Shown here in pieces: positions 1-5,994 of a stretch of DNA of 9,731 bases. This DNA is from Rickettsiales bacterium (GTDB lineage: Bacteria; Pseudomonadota; Alphaproteobacteria; Rickettsiales; UBA1997), in NCBI GenBank assembly GCA_009693885.1, contig SHWK01000030.1, positions 1 through 9,731 of the forward strand, read 5' to 3'. Both the position numbers and the translations under genes were made by a program. A model generated the notes under the pieces. It searched no databases, was not told the origin of the DNA, and saw only the letters and a list, made by a program, of their open reading frames with translations. Within the stretch, counting starts at the first letter, position 1, and each line of letters starts with the position of its first letter.

Positions 1-16
1 TCTAAGTAAGTCAAGA

Positions 17-56
17 ATTATATGTCATGATTTAACATATAATATGTATGTTAAAT
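17..56. repeat. Overlapping AT-rich inverted repeats downstream of pyrD
   Basis: Two mutually exclusive hairpins can be drawn just past the pyrD stop. One pairs 17-25 with 35-43 (9 bp, 9-nt loop). The other pairs 30-39 with 47-56 (10 bp, 7-nt loop). Both stems are almost pure A/T and no clear U-tract follows in the pyrD direction, so this is a poor intrinsic terminator. It may simply reflect base composition, or it may mark the 3' end of the pyrD transcript. The window edge hides what lies beyond. Confidence 0.3.
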
Positions 57-66
57 ATCGCTAACT

Positions 67-1230
67 CTAATTTTCTGCTAAACTTCCTCTTGCTTGCGAA
101 ATATTTTCCAGACCATCTTTTTTTACTAACTCACTCAACTCTTTTGTGATTTTTTCAACTGCGCCAAAGCCTTGATATATAAGGCCAGAATAGATTTGCA
201 CTAAACTTGCGCCGCATTTTATTTTAGTATAAGCATCTTGGGCATTGGTGATGCCACCTACTCCCACTAGGGCAATCTGTCCTTCAGTAAATCTATAGAA
301 ATTTTTTAGTACTTCGTTTGATTTTTCGAATAGGGGTTGACCGCTTAATCCGCCTGACTCTTGGGCGTTTTTGCTTTTTAGATTTTCTGAGCGGGAGATG
401 GTGGTATTGCTGATAATTAGTGCATCAATTTTGTTTTTTAGTGCGATTGTGGCGATGGTTTTTTGTTCTTCTATAGTTAGATCTGGAGCGACTTTAAGCC
501 ATATTGGAGTTTTTTTATTGTGCAGTTTTTCTAGCTCATTTTTTTTGCTCATTAATGCCGATAAAAATAAATCCAACTGATCTTCTTTTTGCAAATCGCG
601 CAGGTTTTTTGTGTTGGGGGATGATATGTTTACAGTTATATAAGAAGCGGCTTCGTAGAACTTTTCGAGCAACAAAATATAATCACTAATTGCATTTTCA
701 GTATCTTTATTTTTGCCGATATTTATTCCCAAAATATTTTTGTGCGATTTGTGTTGTAGATTTTTTGTTGCAACAGCATTTTTGTGGTTTTTTGCTGCAC
801 AAGAATTTCTGCAAGCAGAATGCGAATCGGCATAAAATAAGTTTTCAATATTTTTTGCGAATACTTCTGCGCCCTTGTTATTAAAGCCTAGACGATTGAT
901 TATTGCCTGATCTTCTGCTAGACGAAAAAGTCTTGGCTTATCATTTCCTGTTTGTGCTTTTGGTGTAACTGTTCCTACTTCAACAAATCCAAAGCCAAAC
1001 TGTTGCAAAGCTTTTACCGCTTCGGCATTTTTATCAAAACCCGCTGCCATGCCGAGAGGGCTTTTAAAATCAAGGCCCCACAAGTTTTGTTGCAAGTTTT
1101 TATATTGCTTATTTATTGTGCAGCTAGTGGCTAAATTAGGAAAATATTTGAGAAAATTAATCGCTAAATTATGCGCAGTTTCAGCATCTAATTTAAAAAT
1201 TAATGGGCGAAAAATTTGATAGAGATTCAT
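67..1230 (-). CDS. pyrD: Dihydroorotate dehydrogenase (quinone), class 2
   Basis: This enzyme oxidises dihydroorotate to orotate in UMP synthesis and passes electrons through FMN to the membrane quinone pool. The N-terminal segment (residues 1-30, MNLYQIFRPLIFKLDAETAH onward) is the amphipathic quinone-channel extension typical of class 2. The barrel follows with SPLGMAAGFDKN (58-69), INRLGFNN (111-118), the FMN-site GINIGKNKD (168-176), NISSPNT (201-207, carrying the catalytic serine of class 2), LKVAPD (245-250), SNTT (274-277) and the phosphate-binding VGVGGI and GASLVQIYSG segments (322-349). At 387 residues it is longer than the usual 335-360. The excess lies mainly in a lysine/histidine/asparagine-rich insertion at about residues 134-164, plus a short C-terminal tail. 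The start codon overlaps the upstream membrane-protein stop as ATGA and no Shine-Dalgarno sequence is visible, which suggests translational coupling. The family call is secure. Confidence 0.96.
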   Translation of the reverse strand: MNLYQIFRPLIFKLDAETAHNLAINFLKYFPNLATSCTINKQYKNLQQNLWGLDFKSPLGMAAGFDKNAEAVKALQQFGFGFVEVGTVTPKAQTGNDKPRLFRLAEDQAIINRLGFNNKGAEVFAKNIENLFYADSHSACRNSCAAKNHKNAVATKNLQHKSHKNILGINIGKNKDTENAISDYILLLEKFYEAASYITVNISSPNTKNLRDLQKEDQLDLFLSALMSKKNELEKLHNKKTPIWLKVAPDLTIEEQKTIATIALKNKIDALIISNTTISRSENLKSKNAQESGGLSGQPLFEKSNEVLKNFYRFTEGQIALVGVGGITNAQDAYTKIKCGASLVQIYSGLIYQGFGAVEKITKELSELVKKDGLENISQARGSLAEN

Positions 1231-1799
1231 GATTCTATAGTATTTTTTTTGCGTCGCAAAAGCAGGATAATGCTGGTTGTAGCGATGATTATTAAGATCA
1301 CATCAGAGGAGCGTTTTAGTAAAAAATTTTCACTGAGTTTTTTCTTTAGTCGGATTTTTTTTCTTTCACTTGGCTCGGATGATAGTGGCGTGGGATTAAG
1401 GTGGATCTGGGCTTCTTGGTTATTGCGAATGTTTTTCATGCTATAAAAAGCGCTGTTGGTTAAATAAAGCATCGAAGAAAAAACCATAAAAAAAACAAAT
1501 CCGGCGAAAATTTTAATATAGAAGGAAGGCTTGATTTGTAAGGGCGCATCATCATTTTTTTTAATCGTATCATATTTGGTGATTAAAAATAATACCGTCA
1601 TTAAATAGGCGATCAGCGTTAAAACTATTTCTTTAAAAGAGTTGTAGTTGGCGATGGTGAGGCTAAAAAAAAGTATTAAAGTTAGATGGGCAACGATTAG
1701 TGTAGAGATGGTGCTGGTGCGGGTTTTGACGGCAAAAATAGTTACTAGGCAGAGGGTGATAAAAAGTAATGAAGTGAGAATTTTTGCGTCAAAAAACAT
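1227..1799 (-). CDS. Hypothetical five-helix integral membrane protein
   Basis: I do not recognise this 190-residue protein with certainty. It has five hydrophobic segments, at about residues 7-24, 31-50, 57-75, 94-114 and 165-182. A polar, strongly basic stretch (about 118-162, with RKKIRLKKK) separates the fourth from the fifth, and the C-terminus is basic (LRRKK). The first three helices, spaced by short polar turns, loosely resemble the MrpF/MnhF small-subunit layout of cation antiporters. The diagnostic residues are not clear and no other Mrp subunit is nearby, so this is only a suggestion. The gene lies 77 bp after dapD, and its TGA stop overlaps the pyrD ATG by three bases within an ATGA, so it is probably co-transcribed and translationally coupled with pyrD. 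The length, the hydrophobic pattern and the tight overlap support a real gene. Confidence 0.8.
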   Translation of the reverse strand: MFFDAKILTSLLFITLCLVTIFAVKTRTSTISTLIVAHLTLILFFSLTIANYNSFKEIVLTLIAYLMTVLFLITKYDTIKKNDDAPLQIKPSFYIKIFAGFVFFMVFSSMLYLTNSAFYSMKNIRNNQEAQIHLNPTPLSSEPSERKKIRLKKKLSENFLLKRSSDVILIIIATTSIILLLRRKKNTIES

Positions 1800-1848
1800 C
1801 GTAAAATTTTATGTTTAATCATTTTTTAAATACCTAGCCAATTTAACA

Positions 1849-1875
1849 AAACCATAAGGTTGCGTTTTATGGTTT
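1849..1875 (-). terminator. Hairpin immediately after dapD, weak terminator candidate
   Basis: A perfect 9-bp stem (1849-1857 with 1867-1875) and a 9-nt loop start two bases beyond the dapD stop on the minus strand. The sequence after it on that strand has only a short, interrupted T-rich tract. It could be a weak terminator, or an mRNA 3'-end stabiliser that separates dapD from the membrane-protein/pyrD pair. Confidence 0.4.
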
Positions 1876-1876
1876 A

Positions 1877-2716
1877 TTAATCGCGCAATAATTCATTAAT
1901 TGAGGTTTTGCTGCGTGTTTTTTCATCAACTTTTTTTACAATTACTGCGGCATAAAGTGAAATATCCTTCGCGCCCTTGCTAGAAGCAATATTACCCGGA
2001 ACCACAACAGAGTAAGCGGGAACGCGGCCATAGAAAATTTCACCAGTTTCGCGATCAATAATTTTTGTCGAAGCGCCAATATAAACGCCCATAGAAATTA
2101 CTGAGCCAGTTTCAACTATAACACCTTCGGCGATTTCGCTGCGTGCGCCGATAAAACAGTTATCTTCAATGATAACTGGATTGGCTTGCAAGGGCTCAAG
2201 AACCCCGCCGATTCCTGCGCCGCCAGAGATGTGGCAGTTTTTTCCGATTTGTGCGCAAGAGCCCACAGTGGCCCAAGTGTCAATCATCGATCCTTCATCA
2301 ACATAAGCACCAACATTTACAAATGACGGCAATAATACAACACCTTTGGCGATAAAGGCAGAATGGCGCACAACCGCACCAGGCAAGACGCGAAAGCCTG
2401 CTTGACGAAATTCTGCTTCACCCCAATTGGCAAATTTTAAAGGCACTTTGTCAAAAAATGAAATAGCGTCGCCGCTTACTCCCGTGTGTTTGCTGAGATA
2501 ATTATCGTTCAAACGAAATGATAGTAAAATTGCTTTTTTTACCCATTGATTAACTTGCCAACCATCGGGTTTTTTTTCACAAATTCTGAGTGATCCAGAA
2601 TCAAGTAAAGCCAGAGTTTGATTGACTGCATCGCGTGTTTCGCCTTTGGTAGAAAAATTAATTTCAGCGCGATTTTCGAAAGATTTTTCGATTATTTGAG
2701 AAAGGTTTTGTATCAT
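1877..2716 (-). CDS. dapD: 2,3,4,5-tetrahydropyridine-2,6-dicarboxylate N-succinyltransferase
   Basis: DapD transfers succinyl from succinyl-CoA to tetrahydrodipicolinate in the succinylase branch of diaminopimelate/lysine synthesis. It supplies meso-DAP for peptidoglycan and acts in the cytosol as a trimer. The N-terminal helical domain has ETRDAVNQTLALLDSGSLRI and VNQWVKKAILLSFRLNDN. The left-handed beta-helix follows with DKVPLKFANW, NVGAYVDEGSMIDTWATVGS (containing the conserved active-site aspartate region), CAQIGKNCHISGG, GGVLEPLQANP, EDNCFIGARSEI and GSVISMGVYIG. The C-terminus has FYGRVPAYSVVVPG and ends in INELL. The length of 279 is close to the family norm of about 274, and the start matches the usual N-terminus. 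No Shine-Dalgarno sequence is obvious. It lies 103 bp after the hemY-like gene. A supply of DAP implies the organism still makes peptidoglycan. Confidence 0.97.
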   Translation of the reverse strand: MIQNLSQIIEKSFENRAEINFSTKGETRDAVNQTLALLDSGSLRICEKKPDGWQVNQWVKKAILLSFRLNDNYLSKHTGVSGDAISFFDKVPLKFANWGEAEFRQAGFRVLPGAVVRHSAFIAKGVVLLPSFVNVGAYVDEGSMIDTWATVGSCAQIGKNCHISGGAGIGGVLEPLQANPVIIEDNCFIGARSEIAEGVIVETGSVISMGVYIGASTKIIDRETGEIFYGRVPAYSVVVPGNIASSKGAKDISLYAAVIVKKVDEKTRSKTSINELLRD

Positions 2717-2819
2717 TTTTAAGGGTAAAATTTTCTAGTTAATATCTATGTTGATCAAGAAGATTCAGCATAATTTGTTGCTAAGATAGTCAGATTAAAG
2801 AACCGCTGATTCTAGTATT

Positions 2820-4130
2820 CTAATTGCCCCATTCAAAGCTATTGCTGGTTTGGCAAGATTGACATTTTGCCGCCCAAGCAGAGCTCAAATGCCCACAAGT
2901 AGAGCATTTATAGCTATTTTCACGTGTAAACATCGAAGCATTTTCTAAAAATTGATTAGCCTTTTCGCTATTGCCCAAAAGTTTTTCAACTATGCCAAGA
3001 GCTTTATAGTTGCGATAAGTTTTTTCTTTTGCTAATGATGAATATAAAAAATCTTCAGCTTCTTTATAGCTACCACATCTTAGAGCGGTAAGTCCTAAAG
3101 CCAGATCGCCAAGATATGTTTTGTTGTTTAAGGCAACAAGTTTTTTCATTGATTTGATCCTTTTTTGTGGCTTTGCTTTGCGATTAATTAGATCAAAAAT
3201 TGTGGCAAAAATTAAGCGCGGATTTTCTTTCCACGATTTTTTTATCAAGTATTTTGCGCGAAAACTAAAGCCGCGTTTGATCCATGATTTAAGTAGAATT
3301 TCTGTAGCGGGCAAAAAGTTTTCATCCGATTTCAAAGCAAGTTTTGCATGGCTAATTGCTTTGCCAAAAAGCCTTTTGCGATAATATCCCAAAGCTATGG
3401 CGCTGTTGATTGTAGCCTTGTCTCGCTTTTGCAATTCATCGCTAAAATATTTAGCATTATTATCATCAATTAGCGCTTTTGCTTCTTGCCACAATCCTTC
3501 TTTTTTATAAAGAGTGAAAAGCAATTTTATGATGCGTGAATTATTTTTTTTAAGCGATAAAATTTGTTTGGCATAGGCGATGGCAGTAGAGTTATCATGT
3601 TTTTCTGCAGCGATTTCAAAGCGACAAGTGAGCTCCATAATTTTAGCAAATTTGCTATTTTGAATTTTAGCAAAAAACTCGGTGGCCTTAGAAAAATCTT
3701 TATCCTGATAATATATTTTGCCCAAGAAAAAATTATTTAATTGCGGATTTTTAATTAAAGAAGAGAGTTTTTTCTGCAAAGCAAAAGATGCTTTTGTATC
3801 ATCGCTTTCTAAAGAAAGTAAAAGTTGTGAGGTAAGATCAATACCTTGCCAATGCCGATGAATTGTGGTTTCAAGGCGCTTCACATAACTTTTTTTGAAA
3901 AGTAATTTGAAGAGACTAGGAAATTTCATCGCCAGAATTCTTGCTAAAATATAAGAAAAAACAAAAACAACTGCAGCAAAAATTATCGCAATTAAAAGCG
4001 CGGTGAGTATATCGGTTTTTGTCTCATATCCAAGCCAAGTAACTAGCACGGTGCCGTTGTGATCAAGCACCCAAACCAATGAGATGGTGGCGGTAAAAGC
4101 AACAAATAAGAACCACAAAATTGTAAACAT
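2820..4130 (-). CDS. hemY: HemY-like inner-membrane TPR protein with C-terminal zinc ribbon
   Basis: This is the HemY/HemY_N type found next to haem genes in proteobacteria; it is not the protoporphyrinogen oxidase of the same name. Two membrane helices (about 3-22 and 41-62) enclose a short loop with the typical GTVLVTWLGYETKT. They are followed by a long helical repeat region (about 100-400) with TPR-like pairs such as FFLGKIYYQDKDFSKATEFF and ALGYYRKRLFGKAISHAKLA. The C-terminus carries four cysteines in CSTC (409-412) and CQSC (423-426), a rubredoxin-like zinc ribbon ending in FEWGN, as in alphaproteobacterial homologues and reminiscent of LapB. The 436-residue length is normal or slightly short. 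It starts 14 bp after the mic60-like stop, so the two are almost certainly co-transcribed. The biochemical role of HemY proteins is not well settled; a membrane scaffold role in tetrapyrrole or envelope biogenesis is the usual suggestion. Confidence 0.88.
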   Translation of the reverse strand: MFTILWFLFVAFTATISLVWVLDHNGTVLVTWLGYETKTDILTALLIAIIFAAVVFVFSYILARILAMKFPSLFKLLFKKSYVKRLETTIHRHWQGIDLTSQLLLSLESDDTKASFALQKKLSSLIKNPQLNNFFLGKIYYQDKDFSKATEFFAKIQNSKFAKIMELTCRFEIAAEKHDNSTAIAYAKQILSLKKNNSRIIKLLFTLYKKEGLWQEAKALIDDNNAKYFSDELQKRDKATINSAIALGYYRKRLFGKAISHAKLALKSDENFLPATEILLKSWIKRGFSFRAKYLIKKSWKENPRLIFATIFDLINRKAKPQKRIKSMKKLVALNNKTYLGDLALGLTALRCGSYKEAEDFLYSSLAKEKTYRNYKALGIVEKLLGNSEKANQFLENASMFTRENSYKCSTCGHLSSAWAAKCQSCQTSNSFEWGN

Positions 4131-4144
4131 GTTTGTTTAATTTT

Positions 4145-5029
4145 TTAAATCGAGCCGCGCAAATAGAGCAAAATTTCTTGATCAATTTTTTGTATTGCTG
4201 CCGCTGATTTTAATGTTTCTAAAAATTCCAGTGAAAGTTCTTGATAGTTTTGTTCTAGCAAAATGAACGAATCTAAAGCGCTGATAAAATCTTCATTTTG
4301 TAAAAATTCTTCAGTGGTGCGAATAATGCCATCAACGCTTTGCGTGTTTGAATCTAATTTGCGAATTACAACTAATTTAGAAAGATTATGGCGGATTTTT
4401 TTGATTAAACTGCTATTGGGATCGTTAGTTTTAGCGGCAATTAAATCAGGAATTAATTTTGTAAAATTTTGTAATAAAATTTTTGAACCGTGGAATTTGT
4501 CTAAATTTTGCTTGAGTAAAGTGATTTTACTTTGAAGGTTTTTATCAAGAACTGCAAGGGTTTCAAGGCCTTTTAAAGTTTCAGAGAAGGGTTGTCCCGC
4601 ATAAAATCTTTGGCGCAAATCAACATAAGTAAAAATTATTTTCCCCGCTTTTTCTTGTGATTTATATTTAGCAAATTCAGTTTTTAGGCTCTGAATATCG
4701 GTTTTTAGATCGCCAATTTGCACCTGGTTTTTGAGTAGCAATTGATAGATGAATTCGGCGCCGCCTTCTTTGAGCTCAGTTAGCGTAATATCGGAAAGCT
4801 TGCTATCGTCAAAAGTATCATCGTGATTTTTATCGTCGCTCGAAAGATCAAAAATTTCACTTTCAATGCTATTGAATTTGCTAGTTTCTGTTTGCGAGTT
4901 GAGGCGTTGTATTGCCTTGAATTTCCAGTATCGAAGACCGACATATCCAGCAAAAACTATTGCAAAAATAATAATAATTTTTGTAAGAAAACTGGATTTT
5001 TTTTTCACCACCTTGATTGTTTCTGACAT
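4145..5029 (-). CDS. Mitofilin/Mic60-like inner-membrane protein
   Basis: This is the likely alphaproteobacterial relative of mitochondrial Mic60, a membrane-shaping protein. A basic N-terminus (KVVKKK) precedes one membrane helix (about 15-31). An acidic, low-complexity linker follows (56-86, rich in D, S and E), then a probable coiled coil (about 95-128). The helical C-terminal region contains DLRQRFYAGQPFSETLKGLE (137-156), which resembles the family's pattern of a short basic helix, a G-x-PF motif and a leucine-rich helix. Position is strong supporting evidence: it lies between hemD and hemY, where alphaproteobacterial Mic60 genes are commonly found. At 294 residues it is shorter than many homologues, and the C-terminal mitofilin signature is divergent. 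No Shine-Dalgarno sequence is seen. A large palindrome lies 28 bp upstream. An unrelated coiled-coil protein is the main alternative. Confidence 0.75.
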   Translation of the reverse strand: MSETIKVVKKKSSFLTKIIIIFAIVFAGYVGLRYWKFKAIQRLNSQTETSKFNSIESEIFDLSSDDKNHDDTFDDSKLSDITLTELKEGGAEFIYQLLLKNQVQIGDLKTDIQSLKTEFAKYKSQEKAGKIIFTYVDLRQRFYAGQPFSETLKGLETLAVLDKNLQSKITLLKQNLDKFHGSKILLQNFTKLIPDLIAAKTNDPNSSLIKKIRHNLSKLVVIRKLDSNTQSVDGIIRTTEEFLQNEDFISALDSFILLEQNYQELSLEFLETLKSAAAIQKIDQEILLYLRGSI

Positions 5030-5057
5030 ATTTTTTTGATTCGCTAAATATAGTGAT

Positions 5058-5266
5058 TAGGTTTTAGAAATGTTGAATATTTTGCGTTTTAAAAATTTAG
5101 AAATTTGAAGTTAGAAGAAGAGGCTCTGAGGCGAGTTCTGCGTCTCATCGCAAGCTACGCTTGCTTTAAATCAGATGAGCGCGGCGTCTGAGCAGCAGAG
5201 CTTCTTCTTCTAACTTCAAATTTCTAAATTTTTAAAACGCAAAATATTCAACATTTCTAAAACCTA
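5058..5266. repeat. 209-bp palindromic element overlapping the hemD 3' end
   Basis: The outer arms 5058-5121 and 5203-5266 are perfect reverse complements over 64 bp. After one mismatch pairing resumes (5123-5128 with 5196-5201), so each arm is about 71 bp. The 67-nt centre is richer in G/C and folds further: 5144-5149 pairs with 5174-5179, and 5150-5155 pairs with 5159-5164 around a 3-nt loop. The right arm includes the last 11 codons and stop of hemD, and the left arm is an inverted copy of them. No open reading frame of note lies inside. It resembles a palindromic mobile or MITE-like element, possibly extended by inverted duplication. As RNA it would form a very stable hairpin between hemD and mic60. 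The palindrome is seen directly; its origin and function are inference. Confidence 0.93.
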
Positions 5267-5903
5267 GCTCCTTCGATGTCGCAACTATTTTATCACTCAA
5301 ACACAATAGCTTAGAATCAGCAAAATATTCAAGAAGATTATTATTTTTCAACAATTGATAAAATTTTCTCGCGCTATTTTGTGAGTAAATTAACACAAAA
5401 TCAATTTTTTGCCTAGAAATTTTTTGCAAAAATTCAGCAGAAAAATTAGTGTGCCATTTTATTTTATAAGAAAGAATCTTATCTACCATAAAGCCAATTG
5501 GCTCTAGCTCTAATTTAAAATTGAGAGTTATCGAATCACCGCAAAAATATAAAATTTTGCCATTTTTGGGATCGAGATTTTTGATGATAAGGTTTTTTAA
5601 ATCTTCCGCTGAAGATTTTGTTGGATGAAAAATATTTTTATATCCGCAAGCCAGCAGTTTTTCTGCGCTTTGCAAGCCAACGGCAAAAATTTTAACATCA
5701 AGCGCAAGGCCAGAATTTATAATAGCATCACAAGCGTTTGAGCTAGTAATTATAAGGGATTGCGGGCTTTTATCGGCAACAATAGGGGTAAGTTTTTCAA
5801 CAAAATAAATAGGCTCAATAATAACATTAAAGCCCTTAGTTTGCAAAAGTTCTGTAGTTTTTTTAGCACTCTCTTCTGGGCGCAGAATCAGATAATTAGG
5901 CAT
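5232..5903 (-). CDS. hemD: Uroporphyrinogen-III synthase
   Basis: HemD closes linear hydroxymethylbilane to uroporphyrinogen III with inversion of ring D, a cytosolic step common to haem and other tetrapyrroles. The family is poorly conserved, but the two-lobed layout is visible. It begins YLILRPEESA (4-13) and continues with PIYFVEKL (31-38), IITSSNACDAI (51-61), FAVGLQSAEKL (73-83), a central YFCGD (119-123), the second-lobe LIYSQNSARKF (171-181), and LSDKIVATSKELGFRNV (202-218), which matches the usual last helix and strand. At 223 residues it is short. It stops soon after GFRNV, where many homologues carry another 10-20 residues, and its final 11 codons lie in the right arm of the palindrome. 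Neighbouring mic60 and hemY support the call. No Shine-Dalgarno sequence is visible. hemC is not in the window. Confidence 0.88.
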   Translation of the reverse strand: MPNYLILRPEESAKKTTELLQTKGFNVIIEPIYFVEKLTPIVADKSPQSLIITSSNACDAIINSGLALDVKIFAVGLQSAEKLLACGYKNIFHPTKSSAEDLKNLIIKNLDPKNGKILYFCGDSITLNFKLELEPIGFMVDKILSYKIKWHTNFSAEFLQKISRQKIDFVLIYSQNSARKFYQLLKNNNLLEYFADSKLLCLSDKIVATSKELGFRNVEYFAF

Positions 5904-5917
5904 TTTGTGCGTAAAAA

Positions 5918-5946
5918 ATTGTATTTACTTGATTTCTCGAACTTAA
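5918..5946 (-). promoter_or_regulatory. Possible hemD promoter
   Basis: On the minus strand, TTAAGT (5941-5946) and TACAAT (5918-5923) are 17 bp apart and lie 15 bp upstream of the hemD ATG. The -10 match is good and the -35 match is weak. It overlaps the divergent sucC promoter, so the two could interfere. Confidence 0.35.
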
Positions 5947-5957
5947 AAACCTACAAT
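5929..5957 (+). promoter_or_regulatory. Sigma-70-type promoter for sucCD
   Basis: TTGATT (5929-5934) and TACAAT (5952-5957) are separated by an optimal 17 bp. The -10 ends 37 bp before the sucC start codon, giving a predicted leader of about 30 nt. No strong Shine-Dalgarno sequence follows it. Confidence 0.65.
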
Positions 5958-5994
5958 ACACCCTCTTTTTTTCCAATCGATATTAGCAAAAATT

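Noticed and set aside
1216..1446. Plus-strand frame of 76 codons opposite the membrane-protein gene
   Set aside because: Its phenylalanine/serine-rich hydrophobicity arises from the complement of the A/T-rich membrane-protein codons.
3121..3384. Plus-strand frame of 87 codons within hemY
   Set aside because: It is antisense to the TPR region, with no ribosome-binding site or recognisable domain.
4130..4145. mic60 and hemY as one fused or frameshifted gene
   Set aside because: Both have clear family starts and ends, and 14 bp of non-coding sequence separates the stop from the next start.
5058..5266. CRISPR repeat or classical intrinsic terminator as an explanation for the palindrome
   Set aside because: There is one inverted unit with no regularly spaced direct repeats, and no U-tract follows on either strand. 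It is also far larger than a terminator.
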